Assembly (NCBI RefSeq): GCF_013337185.1
Contig: NZ_SWDE01000001.1
Span: forward strand, 124,001 to 188,000
Origin: Serratia proteamaculans
GTDB lineage: Bacteria; Pseudomonadota; Gammaproteobacteria; Enterobacterales; Enterobacteriaceae
Reading direction: 5' to 3'
DNA length: 64,000 nt
In this document: positions 17,837 through 25,921 of the stretch, piece after piece
How positions within the stretch are numbered: the stretch's first letter is position 1
Layout of the letters: each line of letters starts with the position of its first letter
Made by a program: the position numbers and the translations under genes
Notes under the pieces: generated by a model
Database searches by the model: none
Told to the model about the DNA's origin: nothing
What the model saw: the letters and a program-made list of their open reading frames with translations, nothing else

Positions 17837-18394
17837 TTGGAAATCCCTGTTTTAAACAGCCGCCGTCTGGTATTACGCCCGCTGCAGGCTGATGATGCCG
17901 AAGATATTCAGCTTATGTTTCCGCACTGGGAAATCGTACGTCTGATGACCAGCCAAATTCCTTGGCCATATCCTGATGGTGCAGCACTTGAGTTTATAAA
18001 TAATGTCGCATTACCGGCGATGGCTGCGGGTAACGGGTGGTTTTGGTCTATCCGACGTTTGGAGGATCAACGACATTTGATAGGTGTGATTAACCTTAGC
18101 CTGGGTGGCAACAGCAATCGTGGTTTTTGGTTAGCACAGCAATGGCAACGCCAGGGATTGATGACTGAAGCCAGTCAAAGCGTCACGGACTTCTGGTTCA
18201 ATGTGTTGGGGCAGGAGGTATTGAGAGTATCCAAGGCAAAAGACAATCTGGCATCACGTTGTATTTCTGAGCATAACGGTATGAGCGTGGTTGCCACTCA
18301 AGAAAATGACTATATCGTTGGACGCATGCAGACGGAAATCTGGCAGATCAGCCGGGCCGAATGGAACGCCAGAAGGGATATGATGAAGGGCTAA
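17837..18394 (+). CDS. GNAT-family N-acetyltransferase, TTG start
   Basis: 185-residue acetyltransferase of the RimJ/RimL-like GNAT group, which moves an acetyl group from acetyl-CoA to an amine. The start is a TTG at 17837 with a near-perfect Shine-Dalgarno sequence (AGGAGGT) seven bases before it. The start of the fold is LNSRRLVLRPLQADDAEDIQ. The acetyl-CoA loop is WQRQGLMTEA (consensus Q/RxxGxG/A), and the later SRCISEHNGM resembles the NxAS...E/KxG segment. The natural substrate is unknown. It stands alone; the upstream 150 bp are AT-rich and hold no gene. Confidence 0.75.
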   Translation: MEIPVLNSRRLVLRPLQADDAEDIQLMFPHWEIVRLMTSQIPWPYPDGAALEFINNVALPAMAAGNGWFWSIRRLEDQRHLIGVINLSLGGNSNRGFWLAQQWQRQGLMTEASQSVTDFWFNVLGQEVLRVSKAKDNLASRCISEHNGMSVVATQENDYIVGRMQTEIWQISRAEWNARRDMMKG

Positions 18395-18548
18395 CTATTC
18401 GTAGCTATTGCTGAAAGCTGCTGATGTGAACTATATACAACAGGGCATATAAGGCGTTTTGGTTTGGTGCAGATGGCGCTGGAAGCATGGCCATGTTGAT
18501 TATCGGGTCTGGTGTAGCGCCTCCACGTGGTTAAAGAGGGAATTTGTA

Positions 18549-19238
18549 ATGAATGCAAAACCTACAGTAGTCCTGGTTCATGGATTTTGGGGCGGTGCAG
18601 CGCACTGGAGTAAGGTCATTACCGAATTGTCGCATAAAGGATATCACTCGATTCATGCCGTAGAGATGCCACTGACATCGCTGGCCGATGATGCAGAGCG
18701 CACGCGCAAGATGGTGGCACAGCAAGAAGGGCCGGTGTTATTGGTCGGGCACTCTTATGGTGGCGCGGTAATCAGCGAAATGGGCAATCTGCCTAATGTG
18801 GTCGGGCTGGTGTTTATCGCTGCCTTTGCGCCAGATGCAGGGGAAAGCCCTGGCGGCATCACCCAGCAACATCCTCCGATTGCGGCGGCGAACCTGGCAC
18901 CGGATAGCGATGGCTATTTATGGATTAAAGCCGATAAATTTCACGAAAGCTTCTGTCAGGATCTTTCCGCCGATGCAGCACTGGTCATGGCGGTAACGCA
19001 GAAGGCACCGCTGGCCAGCACCTTCGGCAACGAGATCACTGAACCGGCCTGGAAGCACAAACCTTCCTGGTATCAAATTTCAAGCAATGACCGGATGATT
19101 GCACCGGAAAATCAACAGCATATGTCGGCGCGGCTGAAGGCTAAAAAAGTCATTACGCTGAATGCCAGCCATGCATCGCTGGCTTCTCATCCTCGAGAAG
19201 TGGCAACGTTGATTGACGATGCGGCTAACGCCTCGTAA
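18549..19238 (+). CDS. Alpha/beta hydrolase
   Basis: 229-residue cytoplasmic alpha/beta hydrolase of the AB_hydrolase_6 type. I used the ATG at 18549, which has GAGGG eight bases upstream, not an in-frame start 90 bp earlier. The oxyanion region is VLVHGFWGGAAHW, the nucleophile elbow is GHSYGG (serine near residue 70), an acid is likely in SSNDRMIAPE, and the catalytic histidine is in ASHASLASHP. Such proteins hydrolyse esters or amides and are often annotated as alpha/beta hydrolase or esterase; the substrate is not predictable. A strong terminator follows, so it is probably monocistronic. Confidence 0.8.
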   Translation: MNAKPTVVLVHGFWGGAAHWSKVITELSHKGYHSIHAVEMPLTSLADDAERTRKMVAQQEGPVLLVGHSYGGAVISEMGNLPNVVGLVFIAAFAPDAGESPGGITQQHPPIAAANLAPDSDGYLWIKADKFHESFCQDLSADAALVMAVTQKAPLASTFGNEITEPAWKHKPSWYQISSNDRMIAPENQQHMSARLKAKKVITLNASHASLASHPREVATLIDDAANAS

Positions 19239-19253
19239 ACGCCCATCGTTCAG

Positions 19254-19278
19254 ACCCCGCTACTGCGGGGTTTTTTTA
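19254..19278 (+). terminator. Rho-independent terminator after the hydrolase gene
   Basis: ACCCCGC-TACT-GCGGGGT followed by seven T residues, 15 bp after the stop. Confidence 0.9.
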
Positions 19279-19330
19279 TGCCCTGATATGGGAATAATAA
19301 AAATTATTCTTGCTGAGCTGCATCCAAAAA

Positions 19331-19355
19331 CATCTCCTCGTACGTATATCCGAAT
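19331..19355 (+). promoter_or_regulatory. Possible SigK-type ECF promoter before the fasciclin gene
   Basis: CCGAAT at 19350-19355 equals the -10 element I recall for mycobacterial SigK promoters, and CATCT/CATCC-like elements lie upstream (19321-19336), though the 14-base spacing of the nearest one is short. It is 42 bp before the ATG. Tentative. Confidence 0.3.
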
Positions 19356-19397
19356 GTGAGGCAAAACTTCACCTCTCTTACCTTCGAGGAATTGGTC

Positions 19398-19958
19398 ATG
19401 AAAAAGCTCATTACTGGCGTTATATGTGCATCGGTACTGTTCAGTGGCGTGTCTGCCGCTGCCATGATGTCTGATCAAGTCATGGTAGGTGGCGCCGCCA
19501 TGTACCCAAGTAAAAATATTGTCGAAAATGCCGTTAATTCTAAAGATCATTCGACTCTGGTGGCTGCGGTCAAGGCGGCGGGGCTGGTGGATACCCTACA
19601 AGGCAAGGGGCCGTTTACCGTATTTGCACCGACCAACGCGGCCTTCGCCAAATTACCGGCCGGCACCGTAGACAGCTTGTTGAAACCCGAAAATAAGGCT
19701 TTGTTGACCAGCGTGCTGACCTACCACGTGGTGGCAGGCAGATATGATATGAAGCAGTTGGAAAAGAAAATCCATGACGGCAAGGGTTCTGCTGAATTGA
19801 AAACGGTGAACGGACAGCCTTTGTGGATCATGAGTAACGGGCCACATAATATTCAGCTTAAAGACGGAAAGGGCAATATTGCCAATATAAGCACCTACGA
19901 TGTATTCCAAAAAAATGGGGTGATTGATGTTATTGATACCGTCCTGATGCCTAAATAA
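19398..19958 (+). CDS. Secreted fasciclin (FAS1) domain protein
   Basis: 186-residue exported protein with one FAS1 domain. The start is the ATG at 19398 (MKKLITGVICASVLFSGVSA), with GAGGA upstream and a Sec signal peptide of about 21 residues. The FAS1 H1 motif GPFTVFAPTNAAFAKLP and the H2/YH region LTSVLTYHVVAGRYD are both clear, and it ends DVIDTVLMPK. FAS1 proteins act in adhesion or cell-surface interaction; in mycobacteria the homologous MPT70/MPT83 antigens are the main targets of sigma factor SigK. Here the gene is directly followed by a SigK-like sigma factor and an RskA-like anti-sigma factor, so it is the likely output gene of that regulator. Confidence 0.88.
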   Translation: MKKLITGVICASVLFSGVSAAAMMSDQVMVGGAAMYPSKNIVENAVNSKDHSTLVAAVKAAGLVDTLQGKGPFTVFAPTNAAFAKLPAGTVDSLLKPENKALLTSVLTYHVVAGRYDMKQLEKKIHDGKGSAELKTVNGQPLWIMSNGPHNIQLKDGKGNIANISTYDVFQKNGVIDVIDTVLMPK

Positions 19959-19976
19959 ATTAGGGCTATACTTGCT

Positions 19977-20004
19977 GCGGGTGTTCTGAGTGTCAGTCAC
20001 CCGC
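19977..20004 (+). terminator. Stem-loop between the fasciclin and sigma genes
   Basis: GCGGGTG ... CACCCGC with a 14-base loop and no T run. It may reduce read-through from the highly expressed fasciclin gene into the sigma factor gene, or stabilise the upstream mRNA. Confidence 0.4.
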
Positions 20005-20023
20005 GGTTTAATCAGGATGGAAC

Positions 20024-20578
20024 ATGACAGCACCTTTGGCAGAAGATGATGTGGCGATGATGAAAGCTATAGGTCGTGGCGATCGTCAGGCCTTTGAACA
20101 GCTTTATCGCCAAACGTCACCGCGTTTGTTTGCTGTTGCCATGCGTATACTCCGTAGGCAGTCCTGGGCGGAAGAAGTGTTGCATGAAAGCTTTATCAGC
20201 GTTTGGAACCGGGCAGCCAGTTACGATCCACAGCTCAGTTCCCCTCTGACCTGGTTGACACACATTGTGCGTAACCGTGCCATCGACTGGCTACGCGGTT
20301 CGAGTGGGAAGGCGGCAGAACGCGAGGATGAGTGGGGGGATCTTGACGGTGCCAGCCTCATTGAACCGGTTGAAGAGTTACAGCGCTCGCAGGAGGGACA
20401 AAAGCTGACGGCGTGTTTAGATAATTTGCCCGTCGATCAAAGGCAAAGTATTGTGCTGGCTTACTATCAGGGTATGTCGCACGGCGAAGTTTCTGTTTAT
20501 CTTCAACAGCCGCTTGGCACGGTGAAAAGCTGGATCCGCCGAGCTCTCGATCATCTAAAAGACTGCGTGGGATTATGA
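20024..20578 (+). CDS. ECF sigma factor, SigK-like
   Basis: 184-residue extracytoplasmic-function sigma factor. Region 2 runs from about residue 25 to 92 (FEQLYRQTSPRLFAVAMRIL, then TWLTHIVRNRAIDWLRG). Region 4 runs from about 127 to 180, with LPVDQRQSIVLAYYQGMSHG and LGTVKSWIRRAL as the -35 recognition helix. The protein has exactly two cysteines, Cys131 and Cys181. In M. tuberculosis SigK, Cys133 and Cys183 form a redox-sensitive disulphide, so the same 50-residue spacing is notable. Its stop overlaps the start of the anti-sigma gene (ATGA). The ATG at 20024 has only a short CAGGA upstream. Role in Serratia unknown; the fasciclin gene upstream is the likely target. Confidence 0.85.
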   Translation: MTAPLAEDDVAMMKAIGRGDRQAFEQLYRQTSPRLFAVAMRILRRQSWAEEVLHESFISVWNRAASYDPQLSSPLTWLTHIVRNRAIDWLRGSSGKAAEREDEWGDLDGASLIEPVEELQRSQEGQKLTACLDNLPVDQRQSIVLAYYQGMSHGEVSVYLQQPLGTVKSWIRRALDHLKDCVGL

Positions 20579-21237
20579 AAAACCGGGGGGAGTACGACTC
20601 AGCCCTGGCCGCGGAGTATGCACTAGGCACGCTGCGTGGCCCGGCGAGATTCAGGCTGGAACAGCGGATCCGTCATGAACCGGAGCTGGCCGCTTTGGTG
20701 GCCCGATGGCAGGCGTTGTTGTCTCCTCTGGACAGTGCGTTGATGCCAATAACACCGCCTGAACGGGTGTGGAAAAAAATCCTGCTTAGTCTGCCAGCTG
20801 AATCCCGTCAAAGCCGCTGGCGTTGGGATTATCTTGCCTGGGCACTGGCTGCCGGTTTAGCTGCTGTAATATTGGTGCCGCGTTTTATCACATCGCCGCA
20901 GGAGTTTAGCCCGGCGGTGGTGCTCACCAGTAGCCAAACCGGTAGCGGGCAGTGGATTGTGAGTCTGGACAAAGCGGCAAGCCATCTGCAACTAACACCG
21001 GTTAATCCGCAGCCAATCGCTGTGGCAAAAAGTTTGCAGCTCTGGGCAATACCTGCCGGGGGGAAACCTGTGTCATTGGGGGTGATTGCGTCACAACAGG
21101 TCACCAGATTGCCACTGGAGCAGATCCAGTTGTCCAGCGGGATGACCATCGCTATTAGCCTGGAACCGGCTGGCGGCTCGCCAACCGGACAACCGACGGG
21201 ACCAGTACTGTACAGCGGGCTGTTAGCCTCGTTGTAG
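20575..21237 (+). CDS. Anti-sigma factor, RskA-like
   Basis: 220-residue single-pass membrane anti-sigma factor. The amino-terminal cytoplasmic domain (about residues 5-70, with LAAEYALGTLRGPARFRLEQ) has the RskA-type fold signature and no zinc-binding HxxxCxxC motif. One transmembrane helix lies at about 86-103 (YLAWALAAGLAAVILVP). The periplasmic part has the RskA carboxy domain features, with WIVSLDKAA, LQLWAIP and the late AISLEPAGGSPTGQPTGPV that is typical of the family. Translation is coupled to the sigma gene by a 4-nt overlap. It should hold the sigma factor at the membrane until a signal, probably proteolysis, releases it. The protein contains no cysteine, so any thiol switch would be in the sigma factor. 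Confidence 0.85.
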   Translation: MKNRGEYDSALAAEYALGTLRGPARFRLEQRIRHEPELAALVARWQALLSPLDSALMPITPPERVWKKILLSLPAESRQSRWRWDYLAWALAAGLAAVILVPRFITSPQEFSPAVVLTSSQTGSGQWIVSLDKAASHLQLTPVNPQPIAVAKSLQLWAIPAGGKPVSLGVIASQQVTRLPLEQIQLSSGMTIAISLEPAGGSPTGQPTGPVLYSGLLASL

Positions 21238-21249
21238 TAGCCTATAGTG

Positions 21250-21822
21250 TTAAACCGACTTACGATGTTCGGCCGCATGCATCGCCAGATAGGTTTTGAG
21301 ATTATCGTCACCAATCCCCAGAGTTGCTAAAATCTCGGCCATAAAGCTGACTGGAGCGCTACCGGGGGCGGTGATCACGCGTCGATCGGCCACGGCGTAA
21401 GGCACATCCTGATAGTACGCCGCCCCACGATAATTGAGCTGCGACAGGTTTTCCGGCGAATTGGAAGTATGGCGGAGGTTATCCAGCACACCCGCTTGTG
21501 CCAATACGCGGGTTCCATCGCAAATGCCGGCGACAACGATGTTTTTCTCATATGCCTGTGCAACCAGCTCGGTGATATTGGGTGCCTGTTCTGTTTGCCA
21601 TGCGGTGCCGCCACAAACGATCAGCAGGTCGATTTCATCCAGTCGGATGGACTCGATTGACAACTGCGGAGTCACCAGCATGCCGCTGGAAGAGGTGACC
21701 TGAAGCCCCTTGGGTGAGGCAAAACGGGTGTCGAAGCCATAATAACCACGACCGGTTGAGTTGATCAGTGCGGTTTCCCAGTCGGAGAAATTCTCGGTAA
21801 GAATGGTGATAACTCGTGTCAT
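21250..21822 (-). CDS. DJ-1/PfpI family protein
   Basis: 190-residue protein of the class I glutamine amidotransferase-like DJ-1/PfpI superfamily. Starting at the ATG 21820-21822 (MTRVITILTENFSDWETALI) gives the usual length, with AAGGA a little far upstream; an ATG ten codons earlier has none. The nucleophile elbow is VVAGICDGTRVLA, with the conserved cysteine, and IVCGGTAW is the preceding loop. Family members include chaperones, glyoxalases and deglycases, and the exact activity is not predictable. It is convergent with the anti-sigma gene (12 bp apart). Confidence 0.8.
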   Translation of the reverse strand: MTRVITILTENFSDWETALINSTGRGYYGFDTRFASPKGLQVTSSSGMLVTPQLSIESIRLDEIDLLIVCGGTAWQTEQAPNITELVAQAYEKNIVVAGICDGTRVLAQAGVLDNLRHTSNSPENLSQLNYRGAAYYQDVPYAVADRRVITAPGSAPVSFMAEILATLGIGDDNLKTYLAMHAAEHRKSV

Positions 21823-21960
21823 TGGCGCGTATTTCCTTGTGCATTTGGTCATGGGCGTGGAGGTTTTCTCCCGCAGGAATACCCAGTCTAAGGGTGAGCA
21901 CTGCCAATTTCTGTCAGTAGGGTTTGCGACCGATCATTGTGTTCAATAGCACGGTTGATA

Positions 21961-21989
21961 TCAAAAAAATCCCGCACAGCGGCGGGATT
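21961..21989 (-). terminator. Minus-strand rho-independent terminator
   Basis: AATCCCGC ... GCGGGATT followed on the minus strand by a T run (plus strand AAAAAAA at 21963-21969). It fits the end of the short transcript that starts upstream of 22337. Confidence 0.7.
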
Positions 21990-22217
21990 AAGGGATGATA
22001 GCGACAAACTGGATGTTGTTCTGATTATGCGGTGTTGTGTGTTTCCAGACCACGACAGTAGCGCACCTGAATTTCGACGACAAGACGAAAAACTGCAATA
22101 GCGCAGCTATCAGAATATCCTCATAAGAAATTGAAATTGTTTGCTAAATGGTTAACTCAATGGAAAGGGGCACAGCCTGATAGCGATTATTGAGCCACTT
22201 CCTTGTGGAGAGGCGTC

Positions 22218-22337
22218 CTAGCGTCGTCTCCGCTTGGTGTTGAAAGTAGTTCCCCTTCTTTGTCGCAAATACATGACAAAGGAAAATACAACAACTGCGA
22301 TCAAAACGACGATGATTGCAACGGGAAGTAACTCCAT
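22218..22337 (-). CDS. Small membrane protein, 39 residues
   Basis: MELLPVAIIVVLIAVVVFSF is followed by VMYLRQRR and a basic tail that ends in four arginines. One transmembrane helix covers about residues 4-24, and the positive tail predicts a cytoplasmic carboxy end. The ATG at 22335-22337 has an excellent ribosome-binding site (CAGGTGAG, five bases before). A minus-strand terminator lies 230 bp downstream. No family recognised, but the combination of good initiation signal, clean TM helix and own terminator makes it a probable real gene. It is too short for most automatic gene callers. Confidence 0.55.
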   Translation of the reverse strand: MELLPVAIIVVLIAVVVFSFVMYLRQRRGTTFNTKRRRR

Positions 22338-22600
22338 GGCACTCACCTGAGATGGCAATTCGGTACACCATTAAATAGGACTTTTCCTAATCCGCGCAAT
22401 AAACATTGCGTAGGGGAAGTGTAATTAGGAATTACCTTAGCTGGTGACCATCGAGCCTGTTCAGGAGAAAAAACTTTTAGATGAACAGTTACTTACAGCT
22501 TTATCTACGAGGTAAGGATAGTGAGGGAGGGATTTAATTGACCATGGCGTTAGGTTAAAGCTGAATTAAATCTTTCTCGTGGCAGTTTTCATTATTTTTG

Positions 22601-22638
22601 TAAAAGAAAACGGCCGATTAGTCTGATTAACCGGCCGT
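22601..22638 (-). terminator. Terminator of the yeaG-yeaH operon
   Basis: On the minus strand ACGGCCG ... CGGCCGT followed by TTTTCTTTTA, 16 bp after the yeaH stop. Confidence 0.85.
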
Positions 22639-22653
22639 GGGTAAAGATGTTAA

Positions 22654-23922
22654 TTATGCTGTCTGCTTGTGAAAAAGCTCGCGGAACACCGGATAGATAT
22701 CGTCCGGTTCGCGGATATGTTGCATGGCAAAATTTTCGAATTTCGCCTGCAGATCTTCATACTCACGCCACAGTGTTTGATGGGCACGGCGGGTGATTTC
22801 AATATAGCTATAGTAACGCACCATCGGCAGCAGCTTCTTCGCCAGCAGTTCATGACACAGCGGTGAGTCATCGGCCCAGTTGTCACCATCCGACGCCTGT
22901 GCGGCGTAGATATTCCATTGTGCCGGGTCGTAACGCTCTTCAACCACTTCATTCATCAGTTTCAGCGCGCTGGAAACTATGGTGCCGCCAGTTTCCTGCG
23001 AATAGAAGAACTCCTGTTCATCCACTTCCTTCGCCTGGGTATGGTGACGGATGTACACCACGTCGACGTTTTTATAGGTTCTGCTCAGGAACAGATAGAG
23101 CAGAATATAGAAACGTTTTGCCATGTCTTTGGTGGCCTGATCCATCGAGCCGGAAACGTCCATCAGGCAGAACATCACCGCCTGGCTGGAGGGTTCGGGC
23201 CGACGCTCATAGTTCTTGTAGCGTAAGTCGAAGGTGTCGATAAAAGGCACACTTTCGATTTTTTTGCGCAGCTCGGCAATTTCCTTCCGCAGCCGTTCCT
23301 CTTCCAGCAGTTGCACCGGTTCGGTGTTTTCCATCTGGGTGAGTTCGTCTTCCAACTCATGCAAGGCGCGCCGTTTGCCGGCGGTCATGGCGGTTCGTCT
23401 CGCCAGTGAATTTTGCAGCGAACGCACTACGCTGATGTTGGCCGGCACGCCGTTGGCGGTGTAACCGGCTCTATGGGTCTTGTACTCGGTGAGCTGCTTG
23501 TACTGATTCTTTTTCAGGTTTGGCAACGCCAGATCCTCAAACAGCAGGTCGAGGTATTCATCCTTGGAGATCTGGAAGACGAATTCGTCCTCGCCTTCGC
23601 CGTCCTGGCTGGCGTTACCCTGGCCGCCACCACCGCCGCCGCCACCCTGTGGGCGCTCAACGCGGTCATTCTGGACAAAGTGGTCATTACCGGGATGAAC
23701 GCGGTGGCGTGTGCCACCGCGACCCTGATGAAACATCGGTTCGTTGATATCGCCATTGGGGATCGAGACTGACTCCCCGCTGTCTACGTCGGTGACCGAA
23801 CGCTTGTTGATGGCTTCGGCAATCGACTGTTTGATTTGCGACTTGTAACGACGCAAGAAGCGTTGGCGGTTCACCATGCTCTTGTTTTTACCGTTCAGCC
23901 GTCGGTCAATAAAATAAGCCAT
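22654..23922 (-). CDS. yeaH: YeaH/YhbH family VWA-like protein (DUF444)
   Basis: 422-residue cytoplasmic protein that forms a stress-induced pair with the kinase YeaG. I start at the ATG 23920-23922 ([15 protein letters not shown]...), which has GGGGGAAGT upstream and fits E. coli YeaH; an earlier ATG adds eight residues. The carboxy half has a von Willebrand A-like metal site, [19 protein letters not shown] (DxSxS). Residues near 92-99 are a run of eight glycines from a GGC/GGT codon run. It lies 64 bp downstream of yeaG in the same operon. The molecular function is not known; by analogy with MoxR-VWA pairs it may work with the AAA-like YeaG (inference). Confidence 0.95.
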   Translation of the reverse strand: MAYFIDRRLNGKNKSMVNRQRFLRRYKSQIKQSIAEAINKRSVTDVDSGESVSIPNGDINEPMFHQGRGGTRHRVHPGNDHFVQNDRVERPQGGGGGGGGQGNASQDGEGEDEFVFQISKDEYLDLLFEDLALPNLKKNQYKQLTEYKTHRAGYTANGVPANISVVRSLQNSLARRTAMTAGKRRALHELEDELTQMENTEPVQLLEEERLRKEIAELRKKIESVPFIDTFDLRYKNYERRPEPSSQAVMFCLMDVSGSMDQATKDMAKRFYILLYLFLSRTYKNVDVVYIRHHTQAKEVDEQEFFYSQETGGTIVSSALKLMNEVVEERYDPAQWNIYAAQASDGDNWADDSPLCHELLAKKLLPMVRYYSYIEITRRAHQTLWREYEDLQAKFENFAMQHIREPDDIYPVFRELFHKQTA

Positions 23923-23986
23923 ACTTCCCCCAAACGACGTTGCCAACTTTCTACGCCATCTCCATGACGCTAATTCTCATTAGACG

Positions 23987-25921
23987 TTATGAAGACTTTC
24001 TGACCCGCAGATACCATTCACACAGCAAGCGAACCTGTTTGCGGGTGTAGCCTTTTTCCATCATGCGATCGACGAAGTCGTCGTGTTTCTTCTGCTCGTC
24101 CGTTGAGGTTTTAGCGTTAAACGAAATGACCGGCAGCAACTCTTCGGTGTTCGAGAACATTTTCTTCTCGATCACGGTACGCAGCTTCTCATAGCTGGTC
24201 CAGTTAGGGTTGCGGCCACTGTTATTAGCCCGCGCGCGCAGCACGAAGTTGACTATTTCGTTGCGGAAATCTTTCGGGTTGCTGATGCCGGCCGGCTTCT
24301 CGATTTTTTCCAGCTCGGCGTTCAGCGATTCGCGATCGAACAGTTGGCCGGTGTCCGGATCACGGTACTCTTGATCCTGGATCCAGAAATCTGCATAGGT
24401 CACGTAGCGGTCAAAAATGTTCTGCCCGTATTCCGAGTAAGACTCCAGATAAGCCGTCTGGATCTCTTTGCCGATAAACTCGGCGTATTTCGGGATCAGA
24501 TAGCCTTTCAGGTGTTCCAGATATTTCTCTGACTGATCCTGAGGGAACTGCTCACGTTCGATCTGCTGTTCCAGCACGTAGAACAGGTGTACCGGGTTAG
24601 CGGCGACCTCTGCGTGATCGAAGTTGAACACCCGCGACAGAATTTTAAACGCGAAACGGGTAGACAGGCCGTTCATGCCTTCATCGACCCCGGCATAGTC
24701 GCGGTATTCCTGATACGACTTGGCTTTAGGATCGGTGTCCTTGAGGCTTTCACCGTCATAGACGCGCATCTTCGAGTAAATGCTCGAGTTTTCCGGCTCT
24801 TTCATGCGAGAGAGCACGGTAAAGCGAGCCAGCGTTTCCAGAGTGCCTGGGGCGCATGGCGCATGGGTCAGCTCACTGTGATCCAGCAGCTTGTCATAGA
24901 TTTTGATCTCTTCCGAAACCCGCAGGCAGTAAGGCACTTTGACAATGTAAACACGGTCGAGGAAGGCCTCGTTGTTTTTGTTGTTACGGAAGGTCACCCA
25001 TTCTGATTCGTTGGAGTGAGCCAGGATAATGCCGCTGAACGGCAGGGCGGAAATCCCCTCGGTTCCGTTGTAGTTACCTTCCTGGGTGGCGGTCAGCAGA
25101 GGGTGCAGCACCTTGATCGGCGCTTTAAACATCTCTACGAACTCCATGATCCCCTGGTTGGCGCGGCACAGGGCACCGGAATAGCCGTAGGCATCCGGAT
25201 CGTTCTGTGCATGGTTTTCCAGCTTACGGATATCGACCTTACCGACCAGTGCAGAGATATCCTGGTTGTTCTCATCGCCCGGTTCGGTTTTGGCGATGGC
25301 AATCTGTTCCAGAATAGAAGGGCGTACTTTGACTACTTTGAATTTGGTGATGTCGCCGCCAAACTCATGCAGGCGTTTGGCCGCCCACGGCGACATGATG
25401 GTGCCGAGGTAGCGATTCGGGATGTTATATTCTTTTTCCAGAATATTGGCATCCTCCTGCGGATTGAACAGGCACAGCGGGTGGTCGTTAACCGGGCTGC
25501 GTTCACCGTTGGCGCTCAGGGTGTAAATCGGCACCAGTTGCATCAGCGCTTTCAGGCGTTCCGCCAGCGATGATTTACCGCCGCCCACCGGGCCCAACAG
25601 ATAAAGGATTTGTTTCTTCTCTTCGAGGCCCTGAGCGGCGTGTTTCAGGTAAGAGACTATCTGCTCGATAGCTTCCTCCATGCCGTAGAACTCTTCGAAT
25701 GCCGGATAGCGTGCGATCACGCGGTTGGAGAACAGGCGAGACATGCGCGACTCAAGCGCAGTGTCGACCATTACTGGTTCACCGATAGCCATCAGCAGAC
25801 GTTCGGCCGCATTGGCATATGCACTGCGATCTTGCCGGCAAATGGTAAGAAAGTCCTGCAGTGTGAACTCTTCGTCCTTGGCAGCTTCGTAGCGCTGGCG
25901 ATAGTGGTCAAATATGTTCAT
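23987..25921 (-). CDS. yeaG: PrkA-type serine/threonine protein kinase YeaG
   Basis: 644-residue PrkA-family protein combining an AAA-type ATPase part (P loop LLGPVGGGKSSLAERLKAL, near residue 110) with a carboxy-terminal kinase-like domain. In E. coli YeaG is involved in survival under sustained nitrogen starvation and stationary-phase adaptation. The ATG at 25919-25921 opens MNIFDHYRQRYEAAKDEEFT and has a GGACGGGCATCGCC leader. It is the first gene of yeaG-yeaH. A sigma-54 promoter is visible about 90 bp upstream (26012-26027), matching the NtrC/RpoN control described for the E. coli operon. Confidence 0.97.
   Translation of the reverse strand: MNIFDHYRQRYEAAKDEEFTLQDFLTICRQDRSAYANAAERLLMAIGEPVMVDTALESRMSRLFSNRVIARYPAFEEFYGMEEAIEQIVSYLKHAAQGLEEKKQILYLLGPVGGGKSSLAERLKALMQLVPIYTLSANGERSPVNDHPLCLFNPQEDANILEKEYNIPNRYLGTIMSPWAAKRLHEFGGDITKFKVVKVRPSILEQIAIAKTEPGDENNQDISALVGKVDIRKLENHAQNDPDAYGYSGALCRANQGIMEFVEMFKAPIKVLHPLLTATQEGNYNGTEGISALPFSGIILAHSNESEWVTFRNNKNNEAFLDRVYIVKVPYCLRVSEEIKIYDKLLDHSELTHAPCAPGTLETLARFTVLSRMKEPENSSIYSKMRVYDGESLKDTDPKAKSYQEYRDYAGVDEGMNGLSTRFAFKILSRVFNFDHAEVAANPVHLFYVLEQQIEREQFPQDQSEKYLEHLKGYLIPKYAEFIGKEIQTAYLESYSEYGQNIFDRYVTYADFWIQDQEYRDPDTGQLFDRESLNAELEKIEKPAGISNPKDFRNEIVNFVLRARANNSGRNPNWTSYEKLRTVIEKKMFSNTEELLPVISFNAKTSTDEQKKHDDFVDRMMEKGYTRKQVRLLCEWYLRVRKSS

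Larger units (their letters stand above)
21823..22653. other. Intergenic region between the PfpI gene and yeaH
   Basis: 830-bp region holding one short gene (22218-22337, listed) and two terminator hairpins (21961-21989 and 22601-22638, listed). The remainder, mainly 22340-22600, is AT-rich and I see nothing definite in it. Confidence 0.5.
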
